Origin: Salinivirgaceae bacterium | GTDB taxonomy: Bacteria; Bacteroidota; Bacteroidia; Bacteroidales; SZUA-534 | Assembly: GCA_017557605.1 (NCBI GenBank) | Contig: JAFYYJ010000086.1 | Location: forward strand, 1-38,995 | Direction of reading: 5' to 3' | Length of the DNA: 38,995 bases | Shown here: positions 1 through 8,200 of the stretch, one piece after another | Layout: each line of letters opens with the position of its first letter | Position numbering within the stretch: position 1 is the stretch's first letter | Made by a program: the position numbers and the translations under genes | Notes under the pieces: model-generated | What the model was told of the DNA's origin: nothing | Seen by the model: the letters and a program-made list of their open reading frames with translations, nothing else | Databases searched by the model: none

Positions 1-78
1 CATATAATCTTTGCCCAAAAACTTTTCAATAGTCTTGGCCTTGGCCGGTGACTCGACAATTACAAGGTTCTTTTGCAT
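1..78 (-). CDS. topA: DNA topoisomerase I, N-terminal fragment
   Basis: Only the first 26 codons are in the window; the gene continues past position 1. The reading begins ATG at 78 and contains NLVIVESPAKAKTIEKFLG, the hallmark start of the TOPRIM domain of type IA topoisomerases, in which the glutamate of VESPAKA is part of the active site. The enzyme relaxes negatively supercoiled DNA. An AGGAGA sequence (complement of 85-90) lies 6 nt before the start, a good Shine-Dalgarno match that is unusual in Bacteroidetes and supports the start. Identity is secure despite the short length because the motif is very specific. Confidence 0.93.
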   Translation of the reverse strand, partial: MQKNLVIVESPAKAKTIEKFLGKDYM

Positions 79-450
79 TAGATATCTCCTTATGGTTTGA
101 AAATCGGCGCAAAGAAAAACAAAATTTTTAAAGGCAAACACGAAAATGGCAATTCGGGCGATTACACCTATTAATATATGGTGAGAGGGAAGAGTTTAGA
201 GTTTAGAATGTTGAGATGGTTGAGTTTAATGTTGAACGGGTTTAACAGGTTTAACGGGTTTAATAATTGTTTAGAGGGTTTCGGATTGTGCGGTTTTCTG
301 TTGTTTTCTGTTGAATAAAGTTGATTTGTGCGGTTTGCTTTCGTTTCCGTTTGGATACGGCGGAATGCGGCGGGAAAGTGCGCGATAAGCCCGCGAGGGG
401 ATTACTCGGGGATATGCAGGGGATTACTTGATATTGTTCAGCAGGGGCTC

Positions 451-468
451 ACGCCTTCGGCGTTTTTT
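451..468 (+). terminator. short terminator-like hairpin
   Basis: ACGCC-TTC-GGCGT forms a 5-bp GC-rich stem with a 3-nt loop, followed directly by six T residues. It has the form of an intrinsic terminator on the plus strand, but no plus-strand gene precedes it. It may be a remnant or serve an unseen transcript. Confidence 0.4.
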
Positions 469-740
469 GGTTTTGCACCCTGACGGGCGGAAATTTTTAG
501 AAAATTTGATTCGAAAATTAAGCAAGATATTATTAATCAATTTTTTACGAATTTTATTAAAGATTTTCTTTCAATTTCTCGCGAAGCGACACCCGAACAA
601 AAAAACGCTTGCGTTTTATAAAGTTTCCGCGAGTTCCGTTGTTATACATTTTTTGTGGTTAGGGACAAAATCCGCGTTTTTGCCTAAAAATTCGCTCAAA
701 AACAGCCCGAAAAAGGCCCTTTTTTGCCCTTTTTCAAAAA

Positions 741-810
741 CCGTTCGTTAAGTCAAACCCGCCGTTCGTTAAGTGAAACCCACCGTTCGTTAAGTCAAAC
801 CCGCCGTTCA
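741..810. repeat. 21-bp tandem repeat, about 3.3 copies
   Basis: Three consecutive 21-bp units begin at 741, 762 and 783, each starting CCGTTCGTTAAGT. Units 1 and 3 are identical; unit 2 differs at two positions. A fourth partial copy starts at 804. There are no spacers, so this is a tandem repeat and not a CRISPR. Confidence 0.85.
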
Positions 811-821
811 TTTTTGGGGTA

Positions 822-852
822 TTGTTTCATAAAATACAGTGTGCGACCTTTG
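822..852 (+). promoter_or_regulatory. candidate Bacteroidetes promoter
   Basis: TTG at 822-824, 20 nt, then GACCTTTG at 845-852. This matches the Bacteroidetes TTG / TAnnTTTG pattern except at the first base of the -7 box (the second, A, matches). If real it would transcribe the two tiny genes and the GLUG protein with a leader of over 200 nt. Confidence 0.3.
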
Positions 853-874
853 AAAAGCAAGAAAAACAATGAGA

Positions 875-962
875 AATGATTAATGATTAAAGAGTAATGA
901 TAAATGAGTAATGAGTAAAGTGTAATGATTAATGATTAATGATTAAAGAGTAATGATAAATG
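875..962. repeat. 32-bp exact direct repeat in TAATGAT-rich DNA
   Basis: A 32-bp sequence beginning AATGATTAATGATTAAAGAG occurs at 875-906 and again, identically, at 931-962. The stretch between is built of similar TAATGA units. A shorter relative (GTGTAATGATTAA) occurs at about 11960, downstream of the Fur gene, so this is an intergenic repeat type used more than once in the window. Confidence 0.8.
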
Positions 963-1069
963 GAGAGGCGAAAAGGCATAAGGCAAAAGGCATAAGAACG
1001 CTAACCTTCTAACCCTCTCAACTTCTAAACTTAAAACTACGAAAACTTATAACTTAAAACTTAAATACC

Positions 1070-1180
1070 ATGAACGACATTAAAGACAAAACACAGGAGG
1101 CAGGCAGCAAGGTGAAAGTTGCATGTTGCAAACTTGCCAATTTGAAACTCACAACTTATGTGATAGTGAAACAATCTTAA
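1070..1180 (+). CDS. possible 36-residue small protein
   Basis: An ATG-started frame at 1070 encodes a 36-residue hydrophilic, basic peptide beginning MNDIKDKTQEAGSK, with a CC pair near residue 20. It stops at TAA 1178-1180. The next small frame starts 12 nt downstream. I recognise no family; the N-terminus loosely recalls small stress-type helical proteins, but that is not evidence of function. It could be chance coding. It is listed because it sits in phase with the next small frame and with a large secreted-protein gene. Confidence 0.3.
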   Translation: MNDIKDKTQEAGSKVKVACCKLANLKLTTYVIVKQS

Positions 1181-1192
1181 ACATCTAATATT

Positions 1193-1282
1193 ATGAAAGC
1201 AACTCGTATCTTTATTGGGGTTTTCGTTTGCACGCTTCTGACACTTACAGTTGTCTGCTGCGTTTGGGCGGAAATGATTTAA
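1193..1282 (+). CDS. possible 29-residue single-span membrane peptide
   Basis: ATG at 1193, TAA at 1280-1282. The peptide starts MKATRIF and is followed by about 18 hydrophobic residues (GVFVCTLLTLTVVCCVWA), ending EMI. It resembles either a lone transmembrane segment or a signal peptide cut off from its protein. It lies 50 nt upstream of the start of the GLUG protein. It may be a real small protein, a leader peptide, or the remnant of a truncated secreted protein gene. Confidence 0.35.
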   Translation: MKATRIFIGVFVCTLLTLTVVCCVWAEMI

Positions 1283-1332
1283 CGTTAGTATCAAGTAACT
1301 ATTTTATTTGCAATTTTTATAACTATATTATT

Positions 1333-4300
1333 ATGAGAAAGATTCGACAATTTCTAATGACGTTGGTGCTGCTCTGCAGCGCACTGACTTCGTGGGCGGC
1401 GCCTTATAGTGGCACGCCTTCTGCATCGCTCACAAAAATTGACGCGACCAACTACATCAATTACGGCTTCACCGCCGAAAACTGGCAGGCGTTTGAAAAC
1501 TACTACGCAATCGCCTCTGCCGAAGACCTTTACTGCTTTGCCGATTCGGTAAATAGCGGCAGCACTTCAATTAATGCCGTTCTTACAGCCGACATTGTAG
1601 TAAATGCAAGCGTGCTAAACGCAAGCGGAAACTTCATCGGCACGTCAACTTACAAGTGGACACCGATTGGAACTTACAGTAAAAAATTCAAAGGCACATT
1701 CGATGGCAACAGCCATACAATCAGCGGTTTGTGTTTTGAGAATACAACTGCCCACGACTACCCCGATGGCGGCAACAATGTGGGTCTGATAGGCTATGCC
1801 AGCGGAGCGACGATAAAGAACGTCGGAGTTGTTGATTCTTATATTAAAGGTGTTGGTTCTGTCGGCGGCATTTGCGGTAAAGATTATAGTAACTCTACAA
1901 CTACAACCATAACCAACTGCTACAACACAGGAACGATTTTGGGTTCTTCCTATTCTGTCGGCGGCATTTGCGGTGATGGTCACTCGTCAAATACAACCAT
2001 TATAACCAACTGCTACAACACGGGAAAGGTTTCAAATTCCAAAAATGACCTATATACTTATGTTGGCGGCATTTGTGGCAGGGATGGCACTCTAACCAAC
2101 TGCTACAACACAGGAACGGTTTCGGGTTTTGGTTATGTCGGCGGCATTTGCGGCTTTTGTTACTCGTCAACCACAACCATAACCAACTGCTACAACACGG
2201 GAACTGTTTCGGGTTCGGGTTCTGGTAGTGTCGGCGGCATTTGCGGCAAAGGTGGCACCCAAACCAACTGCTACAACACAGGAACGGTTTCGGGTTCTGA
2301 TTACTATGTAGGCGGCATTTGCGGACAATATGGTACCCAAACCAACTGCTACAACACGGGAACTGTTTCGTGTTCGGGTTCTCATTCCTGTATTGGCGGC
2401 ATTTGCGGACAATATGGTACCCAAACCAACTGCTACAACACAGGAACGGTTTCTGGTTCTTCCTCTTCTGTTGGCGGCATTTGCGGTAGCCGTGGCACCC
2501 TAACCAACTGCTACTATTTGGCAGACTGCGGCAGTAAAAACACACTTGGCGTTTCTGCCACAGCCGAAGAGTTTGCAAGCGGGAAAATAACCTATCTGCT
2601 CAACAACCAAAAAAGCTATGACCCCATTGTATGGTATCAGACACTTGATGATGATGCCTTGCCCACATTAAACGCCAACCACCAAAAAGTGTACGCCCCA
2701 TATCCATGTTTTTGCCGTGATGAGTTCGCCAACACTCCTATTGTTCAAGAGCATGGTGCTTGCGATGCGCTTGGCTTATGTTCCGTATGCGGAAAATATG
2801 GCATAGCCGCAACATTGATTGAAAGCGAGGAGCAGGCACTCAATGATTTTAGTCTTACGGCTGAATATGTGGGTTACTACGCCATTAGAAATGCCGCTCA
2901 ACTCTATTGGTTTGCCCAATTGGTTAATGAAGGCGAAACCACTGCCAAAGCCATTCTTACAGCCAACATCGCAGTAAATACAACCGTGCTAAACAATGAT
3001 GGCACACTCAACGGCACGCCAACTTACAGTTGGACACCGATTGGAACTTCAATTAATAATTTTAAAGGCATATTCGATGGTAACGGCCACACCATTAGCG
3101 GTTTGTATTTTAGTAATATAACAAATAAAGGCTACCCCAATGGCGGAAACTATGTGGGGCTGATAGGCTATGCCAATGAAGCAACTATAAAGAACGTCGG
3201 GGTTATTGATTCCTATATTAGAGGTTATCAATATGCCGGCGGCATTTGCAGCTATGGTTCTAATACAACCATAACCAACTGCTACAACACAGGAACGATT
3301 TCAGGTTCTTTCTCTAATGTTGGCGGCATTTGCGGCTATGGTTCTAATACAACCATAACCAACTGCTACAACACAGGAACGATTTCAGGTTCTTCCGATA
3401 TCGGCGGCATTTGCGGCAACGGTGGCACCCAAACCAACTGCTACAACACGGGAATGGTTTCAGGTTCTTCCGAATATGTTGGCGGCATTTGCGGTTGTAG
3501 TGGCACCATAACCAACTGCTATAACACGGGAACGGTTTCTGGTTCTTCTTCTGTCGGCGGCATTTGCGCAGCTTATGGCACCCAAACCAACTGCTACAAC
3601 ACAGGAACGGTTTCGGGTTCTTCTTCTGTTGGCGGCATTTGCGGCTTTAATGGCGGCCAAACCAACTGCTACAACACAGGAATGGTTAAGGGTTCTTCTT
3701 ACGGTGTCGGCGGCATTTGCGGTCGTTATGGAACCCAAACTAACTGCTACTATTTGGCAGGCTGCGCCAAAGACGGAAACAACACGGTGCAATATGGTGT
3801 TGGCAATGCAACAACAGAACAAACAACTGCCGACGTGACTGGCAACACAATATCGGCCACAGCCGAAGAGTTTGCTGGCGGCAAAATCGGCTATCTGCTC
3901 AACCAAAATAATAATGTATGGTATCAAAATTTGTTCGAAGACGCTTCGCCCGTGCTCAACACTGCCCACAACAGCATTACAGGCTATTTTGAAGTGGAGG
4001 ACAATGTTTCAACCGTGGTCGGCGATATGATTTTGGTCACCGATTACGAGGTTGCTGCAGGCAAAACACTCTCTGTACCAGCAGGCGCTTCACTTACAAC
4101 AACAGGCGAGGCTGTAATCAACAATAATGGTATAATTATAGTCAATGGTAATGGTACAATTTCGGGTAACGACCTTGAAGGTAGCGGCAGTTTCTTGTTT
4201 AATGATTTGATTGGCGAAACCGATTTTGTGCTCAACACCACAAGTTACACGTATAAAGGCTCGGCCTACACACTCGAAAGCGGAATTGATTTCGACATTT

Positions 4301-5790
4301 CACATACAATTTTTGGGAAAGAGTTTGTTTTTGGCGGCTCTTACACTGCAACTTACAGCAATAATCTCAACGTTGGCACAGCCACCGTAACACTCACAAA
4401 CAATGCTGACGCAGAGAATGTTGTAAGTCGACAGTTCACAATCTCTGCAAAGGAGATAGAAATTGATTGGAACACTGATGCCATTATCTATAATGGAACA
4501 GCCCAAGTACCATCGGCCACAGCAGCCAGCAGTAGTTTGTGCGGCAGCGATGTTTGCAACATAACCGTTACTGGAGCGCAAACTAACGCGGGAACGGGCT
4601 ACACTGCTACGGCATCGGCATTGGATAACGCAAACTATAAATTGCCGGAGGCTGTTACCAAGGAGTTTGCAATTGGAAAGGCAACGCCGACTTATACTTT
4701 GCCCGAAAATCTGGCAATTAAATGTGGGCAGTCATTAGCCGATATTACTTTACCGTCGGGGTTCACAATAGAAAATACGAATGCGGAACTGGTCATTGGA
4801 GAAAATACAGTGACGGTAACATTTACCCCCGAAGACGCTGATAATTATGAAGTTGTGACGGGCATTGAAGTGAAGCTGACAAAATCTCACGCTGTGGTAA
4901 CGGATGCCGCCGTGGCAGCAACTTGCACAGAAACAGGCTTAACCGAAGGCTCGCACTGCTCGGTTTGCCATACAGTGCTTGTAGCACAAGAAGTTATACC
5001 TGCTGGCCACACCGCTGGCGAGGCTGTTGCCGAGAACTACAAGGCTCCAACCTGCACTTTGGCTGGCTCGGTTGATTCGGTGGTTTATTGCTCAGTTTGC
5101 AAAGAAGAGTTGAGCCGCAAGACAGTTGAGATTAAGGCTACAGGCCACAAAGCCGACAGTGTTGTATTTGAGAATATTGTAGCGGCAACTTGCACCGCCG
5201 CTGGTTCAAAAGATTCGGTTGTCTATTGCTCGGTTTGCAAGGCAGAAGTTAGCCGCACAAAGGTTACGCTTCCGGCTACCGGCCACACAGTGGTTGTAGA
5301 TTCTGCTGTTGCAGCTACAGCAACAACCGATGGCTTGACCGAAGGCTCGCACTGCTCGGTTTGCGGTGAGACAATTGTCGCTCAGGAAGTTATTCCGGCA
5401 ACAGGCGAACAAGGCGGCGAAGAAAACGGAAACGAAGGTGGCAACGAGAACCAAGGCGGAAACAATCAAGGAGGCAATGAAAACAATGGTGGAAACGAGA
5501 ATCAAGGCGGAAACAATGAAGGTGGCAATGAAAACCAAGGTGGAGAAAACACCGAGCCTGCCACTGCCATTGCCGATGATGCTGCACCGGCTGTGAACAT
5601 CTACGCATACCAAAACATTATTGTTGTTGAGAACGCTACCGATGAAATCTACGTTTACAACGCAATGGGCACATTGGTTTATAGGGACGCGGCACGCCAC
5701 ATCTCTACGACGGCAACAATAACGATTAATGGTCAGGGTGTTTACATTGTAAAAACCGGCAACGTGGCCAAACGGGTGATGATTTATTAA
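1333..5790 (+). CDS. secreted GLUG-repeat surface protein with T9SS-like tail
   Basis: 1485 residues from ATG 1333; the frame stays open upstream to 1228 but only this start gives a signal peptide (residues 1-22, MRKIRQFLMTLVLLCSA..SWA). There are two homologous halves, each with an entry segment (about 48-170 and 505-630) and a GLUG array (177-395 and 636-807) of about 25-residue units built on GGICG and NCYNTGTVSG. Residues about 960-1180 look like MBG/Ig-like beta domains (KLPEA.., YTATAS..). Residues 1185-1357 hold four units with HCSVC/YCSVC CxxC motifs. A Gly/Asn/Glu-rich linker follows (about 1357-1408), then about 70 residues resembling a type IX secretion C-terminal sorting domain (IYVYNAMGTLVYR...GVYIVKTG). 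Likely exported and cell-surface attached, possibly an adhesin; substrate unknown. Repeats are nearly identical at DNA level, so length may vary between strains. Confidence 0.85.
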   Translation: MRKIRQFLMTLVLLCSALTSWAAPYSGTPSASLTKIDATNYINYGFTAENWQAFENYYAIASAEDLYCFADSVNSGSTSINAVLTADIVVNASVLNASGNFIGTSTYKWTPIGTYSKKFKGTFDGNSHTISGLCFENTTAHDYPDGGNNVGLIGYASGATIKNVGVVDSYIKGVGSVGGICGKDYSNSTTTTITNCYNTGTILGSSYSVGGICGDGHSSNTTIITNCYNTGKVSNSKNDLYTYVGGICGRDGTLTNCYNTGTVSGFGYVGGICGFCYSSTTTITNCYNTGTVSGSGSGSVGGICGKGGTQTNCYNTGTVSGSDYYVGGICGQYGTQTNCYNTGTVSCSGSHSCIGGICGQYGTQTNCYNTGTVSGSSSSVGGICGSRGTLTNCYYLADCGSKNTLGVSATAEEFASGKITYLLNNQKSYDPIVWYQTLDDDALPTLNANHQKVYAPYPCFCRDEFANTPIVQEHGACDALGLCSVCGKYGIAATLIESEEQALNDFSLTAEYVGYYAIRNAAQLYWFAQLVNEGETTAKAILTANIAVNTTVLNNDGTLNGTPTYSWTPIGTSINNFKGIFDGNGHTISGLYFSNITNKGYPNGGNYVGLIGYANEATIKNVGVIDSYIRGYQYAGGICSYGSNTTITNCYNTGTISGSFSNVGGICGYGSNTTITNCYNTGTISGSSDIGGICGNGGTQTNCYNTGMVSGSSEYVGGICGCSGTITNCYNTGTVSGSSSVGGICAAYGTQTNCYNTGTVSGSSSVGGICGFNGGQTNCYNTGMVKGSSYGVGGICGRYGTQTNCYYLAGCAKDGNNTVQYGVGNATTEQTTADVTGNTISATAEEFAGGKIGYLLNQNNNVWYQNLFEDASPVLNTAHNSITGYFEVEDNVSTVVGDMILVTDYEVAAGKTLSVPAGASLTTTGEAVINNNGIIIVNGNGTISGNDLEGSGSFLFNDLIGETDFVLNTTSYTYKGSAYTLESGIDFDISHTIFGKEFVFGGSYTATYSNNLNVGTATVTLTNNADAENVVSRQFTISAKEIEIDWNTDAIIYNGTAQVPSATAASSSLCGSDVCNITVTGAQTNAGTGYTATASALDNANYKLPEAVTKEFAIGKATPTYTLPENLAIKCGQSLADITLPSGFTIENTNAELVIGENTVTVTFTPEDADNYEVVTGIEVKLTKSHAVVTDAAVAATCTETGLTEGSHCSVCHTVLVAQEVIPAGHTAGEAVAENYKAPTCTLAGSVDSVVYCSVCKEELSRKTVEIKATGHKADSVVFENIVAATCTAAGSKDSVVYCSVCKAEVSRTKVTLPATGHTVVVDSAVAATATTDGLTEGSHCSVCGETIVAQEVIPATGEQGGEENGNEGGNENQGGNNQGGNENNGGNENQGGNNEGGNENQGGENTEPATAIADDAAPAVNIYAYQNIIVVENATDEIYVYNAMGTLVYRDAARHISTTATITINGQGVYIVKTGNVAKRVMIY
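1861..2517 (+). repeat. GLUG repeat array A (8 units)
   Basis: Eight GGIC units and seven NCYNTG units plus a terminal NCYYLADC, at about 66-96 nt spacing. A 47-bp stretch is identical at 2311-2357 and 2395-2441 (period 84). Each unit carries one Cys in GGIC and one in NCY. Confidence 0.85.
3238..3753 (+). repeat. GLUG repeat array B (7 units)
   Basis: Seven GGIC units and six NCYNTG units, closed by NCYYLAGC as in array A. A 60-bp stretch is identical at 3251-3310 and 3335-3394 (period 84). Arrays A and B, with their entry segments, form a large internal duplication of the gene. Confidence 0.85.
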
Positions 5791-5817
5791 CGATTGGATA
5801 AAATATTGAATGCAGGC

Positions 5818-5842
5818 AGAGACGTCATATTATGGCGTCTCT
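5818..5842 (+). terminator. strong hairpin after the GLUG gene
   Basis: AGAGACGTCAT, a 3-nt loop ATT, then ATGGCGTCTCT give an 11-bp stem with one G-U pair, 28 nt after the stop codon. The following ACTTGTTTTTA is only moderately T-rich. It may be a terminator; its near-perfect palindrome also resembles dispersed intergenic hairpin elements. Confidence 0.55.
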
Positions 5843-5927
5843 ACTTGTTTTTATGGGTTTTCGGTTATGTTGCTGAGGTTGGTTATTTCTCCCCAATATT
5901 TTATTTCCCGATTTCGGTTAATTAGAA

Positions 5928-5935
5928 TATTTTTG
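5928..5935 (+). promoter_or_regulatory. candidate -7 box of glnS
   Basis: TATTTTTG fits TAnnTTTG and ends 19 nt before the glnS start codon. At the expected -33 position there is TTTC, not TTTG, so only the -7 element is good. Confidence 0.35.
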
Positions 5936-5954
5936 CACACTTAATTGAAAATTT

Positions 5955-7697
5955 ATGGCTATCGAAGAAAAAGAGACAAAGGAAGTTGAACGCAAGTCGA
6001 ACTTCATTATTGAGCAAGTTGAAAAAGACCTTGCCGAAGGCAAAAACGGCGGACGAGTACAAACCCGTTTCCCGCCCGAGCCCAATGGTTATCTGCACAT
6101 TGGCCACGCAAAGGCCATTTGTCTCGACTTTGGTATGGCCGAGCAGTTCGGCGGAGTATGCAACCTCCGTTTCGACGACACCAACCCCGTGAAGGAGGAT
6201 GTGGAGTATGTTGATGCAATCAAGGAGGACATTAAGTGGCTGGGCTTCAACTGGGGCCACGAATACTATGCATCGGACTATTTCCAACAGCTTTGGGACT
6301 TCGCTGTAAGGCTGATAAAAGAGGGCAAGGCATATGTCGATGAGCAGTCGTCGGAGGCCATTGCGGCACAGAAGGGAACGCCCACCGAGCCTGGTCAGAA
6401 CAGCCCCTACCGCGACCGTCCGGCAAGTGAGTCGCTCGAACTGTTTGAGAAGATGAACCGCGGCGAGATTGAGGAGGGCAAGATGGTGCTGCGCGCCAAA
6501 ATCGATATGGCCAACCCCAATATGCACTTCCGCGACCCGATTATCTACCGCGTTGTGAAACACCCGCACCACCGCACCGGCACCAAATGGCAAGCCTATC
6601 CGATGTACGATTTCGCACACGGTCAAAGCGATTATTTTGAGGGAGTTACACACTCGTGCTGCACTCTCGAGTTTGTGGTGCACCGCCCTGTTTACGACTA
6701 TTTTATTGATGAGTTGAAGGAAGGCAAGGACTTGGACGACAACCGCCCGCGTCAGTACGAGTTCAACAAGTTGAATCTGAACTATACGCTGATGAGCAAG
6801 CGTAATCTGCTCATTCTGGTCAAGGAAGGCCTTGTCAACGGCTGGGACGACCCACGAATGCCGACTCTGTGCGGTTTCCGCCGTCGCGGTTACACACCGG
6901 AGTCAATCCGCAACTTTGTCGACAAAATCGGCTACACAACATACGACGCTCTGAACGATTTCGCCCTGCTCGAAAGCTCAATCCGCGAGGATTTGAACGC
7001 CCGTGCGACACGCGTTTCGGCGGTGCTGAACCCCGTTAAGTGCATCATCACCAACTATCCCGAAGGACAGGTTGAGGAGCTCGAGGCCGTGAACAATCCC
7101 GAAAAGCCCGAAGAGGGAACGCACAAGATTGAGTTCAGCCGCGAGTTGTGGATTGAGCGCGACGACTTTATGGAGGACGCACCGAAGAAATATTTCCGTA
7201 TGACGCCCGGACAGGAAGTCCGCCTGAAGAGCGCGTACATTGTGAAATGCACCGGCTGCAAGAAGGACGATGCCGGAAATGTTGTTGAGGTTTACTGCGA
7301 GTACGACCCCGACACCCGCAGCGGCCTGCCCGGCAGCGACCGCAAGGTGAAAGGCACTCTGCACTGGTTGAGCGTCGGACACTGCCTGCCGGCTGAGGTT
7401 CGCCTGTACGACCGTCTGTGGAAGGTTGAGAATCCGCGCGACGAGATGGCCGCTATTCGTGAGGCACGCAACTGCGAGGCTCTCGAAGCAATGAAGGAAA
7501 TCATCAATCCCGACTCGCTGCAGGTACTCACCAACTGCTACGTTGAAAAGTTCCTGGCCAACGTCAAACCGCTGGACCACTTCCAATTCCAACGCATCGG
7601 TTACTTCAACGTCGACCCCGACTCAACAGCCGACCACCTTGTCTTCAACCGCACTGTCGGCCTGAAAGACAGCTGGGCAAAGGAGCAGAAGAAGTAA
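5955..7697 (+). CDS. glnS: glutaminyl-tRNA synthetase
   Basis: 580 residues, a usual length for bacterial GlnRS. The enzyme charges tRNA-Gln with glutamine in the cytoplasm. Class I signatures are visible: FPPEPNGYLHIGHAK with HIGH at 48-51, and LMSKR at 279-283, the GlnRS form of KMSKR. The N-terminal two thirds is the Rossmann catalytic domain; the C-terminal third (from about 340) matches the anticodon-binding beta-barrels. The ATG at 5955 follows a candidate -7 box and no other in-frame ATG precedes the catalytic domain. The presence of GlnRS means tRNA-Gln can be charged directly. A 66-nt gap separates it from the next gene, so co-transcription is possible. Confidence 0.96.
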   Translation: MAIEEKETKEVERKSNFIIEQVEKDLAEGKNGGRVQTRFPPEPNGYLHIGHAKAICLDFGMAEQFGGVCNLRFDDTNPVKEDVEYVDAIKEDIKWLGFNWGHEYYASDYFQQLWDFAVRLIKEGKAYVDEQSSEAIAAQKGTPTEPGQNSPYRDRPASESLELFEKMNRGEIEEGKMVLRAKIDMANPNMHFRDPIIYRVVKHPHHRTGTKWQAYPMYDFAHGQSDYFEGVTHSCCTLEFVVHRPVYDYFIDELKEGKDLDDNRPRQYEFNKLNLNYTLMSKRNLLILVKEGLVNGWDDPRMPTLCGFRRRGYTPESIRNFVDKIGYTTYDALNDFALLESSIREDLNARATRVSAVLNPVKCIITNYPEGQVEELEAVNNPEKPEEGTHKIEFSRELWIERDDFMEDAPKKYFRMTPGQEVRLKSAYIVKCTGCKKDDAGNVVEVYCEYDPDTRSGLPGSDRKVKGTLHWLSVGHCLPAEVRLYDRLWKVENPRDEMAAIREARNCEALEAMKEIINPDSLQVLTNCYVEKFLANVKPLDHFQFQRIGYFNVDPDSTADHLVFNRTVGLKDSWAKEQKK

Positions 7698-7763
7698 TTT
7701 CTTGGTGTTAGGTGTTGGGGATTGGGTTTTAGAGTTATAAGTATTAATTAGTGAATTAGGAAA

Positions 7764-8189
7764 ATGGATGCCGAAAAACAACATCAGTTCGACCTGCGTT
7801 ACTTGCAGATGGCGCGCATCTGGGCTGGAAACTCATACTGCGTGCGCCGCAAGGTGGGCGCGCTGCTGGTCAAAGACCAGATGATAATCTCGGACGGCTA
7901 CAATGGCACACCGTCGGGGTTTGAGAACTGCTGCGAGATTGATGAGAACACAACCAAACCATACGTGCTGCACGCCGAAGCCAACGCCATTACAAAAGTG
8001 GCCAAATCGAGCAACAGCAGCCTCGGCTCAACGCTCTACGTAACGGCATCGCCCTGTATGGAGTGCGCCAAGCTCATCATCCAGTCGGGCATCAAGCGGG
8101 TGGTTTTTTCCGACAACTACCGCATTCAGGACGGCATTGAGCTGCTCAAACGCGCCGGAATAGAGATTGTTCAAATCGAAGTTGAATAA
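7764..8189 (+). CDS. dCMP/cytidine deaminase family protein (ComEB-like)
   Basis: 141 residues of the zinc-dependent deoxycytidylate deaminase family, which converts dCMP to dUMP for thymidylate synthesis. The zinc site is complete: HAE at 70-72 (His ligand and catalytic Glu) and PCMEC at 97-101 (Cys98 and Cys101). The GYNGTPSG stretch at 45-52 is typical of dCMP deaminases as opposed to cytidine deaminases. Its stop is 11 nt before the S41 protease start, so the two are probably in one operon. Substrate is inferred from family, so the call is kept at family level. Confidence 0.88.
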   Translation: MDAEKQHQFDLRYLQMARIWAGNSYCVRRKVGALLVKDQMIISDGYNGTPSGFENCCEIDENTTKPYVLHAEANAITKVAKSSNSSLGSTLYVTASPCMECAKLIIQSGIKRVVFSDNYRIQDGIELLKRAGIEIVQIEVE

Positions 8190-8200
8190 AAACACTGAAG

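Larger units (their letters stand above)
79..1069. other. gene-poor, repeat-rich intergenic region
   Basis: Nearly 1 kb with no convincing gene. It holds runs of GTTTAA-type repeats (about 190-290), a short hairpin followed by a T-run (451-468), an AAAACGC/GCGTTTT inverted repeat (602-617), a 21-bp tandem repeat (741-803) and a TAATGAT-rich stretch with a 32-bp direct repeat (875-962). The only longish reading frame (428-751, +) starts at TTG and encodes low-complexity Lys/Phe/Leu-rich sequence, so I do not call it. The look is of decayed or slippage-generated DNA. Confidence 0.7.

Noticed and set aside
428..751. 107-residue plus-strand frame
   Set aside because: Starts at TTG, has low-complexity Lys/Phe/Leu composition, overlaps a terminator-like hairpin and runs into the 21-bp tandem repeat; no family resemblance.
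741..810. CRISPR-like repeats
   Set aside because: Units are directly adjacent with no spacers, and no cas gene is present.
2000..2578. Long minus-strand frames inside the GLUG gene (also 1645-1983, 3460-3969, 5206-5700)
   Set aside because: They are shadows produced by the repetitive sense sequence; the sense frame has a signal peptide and coherent domains.
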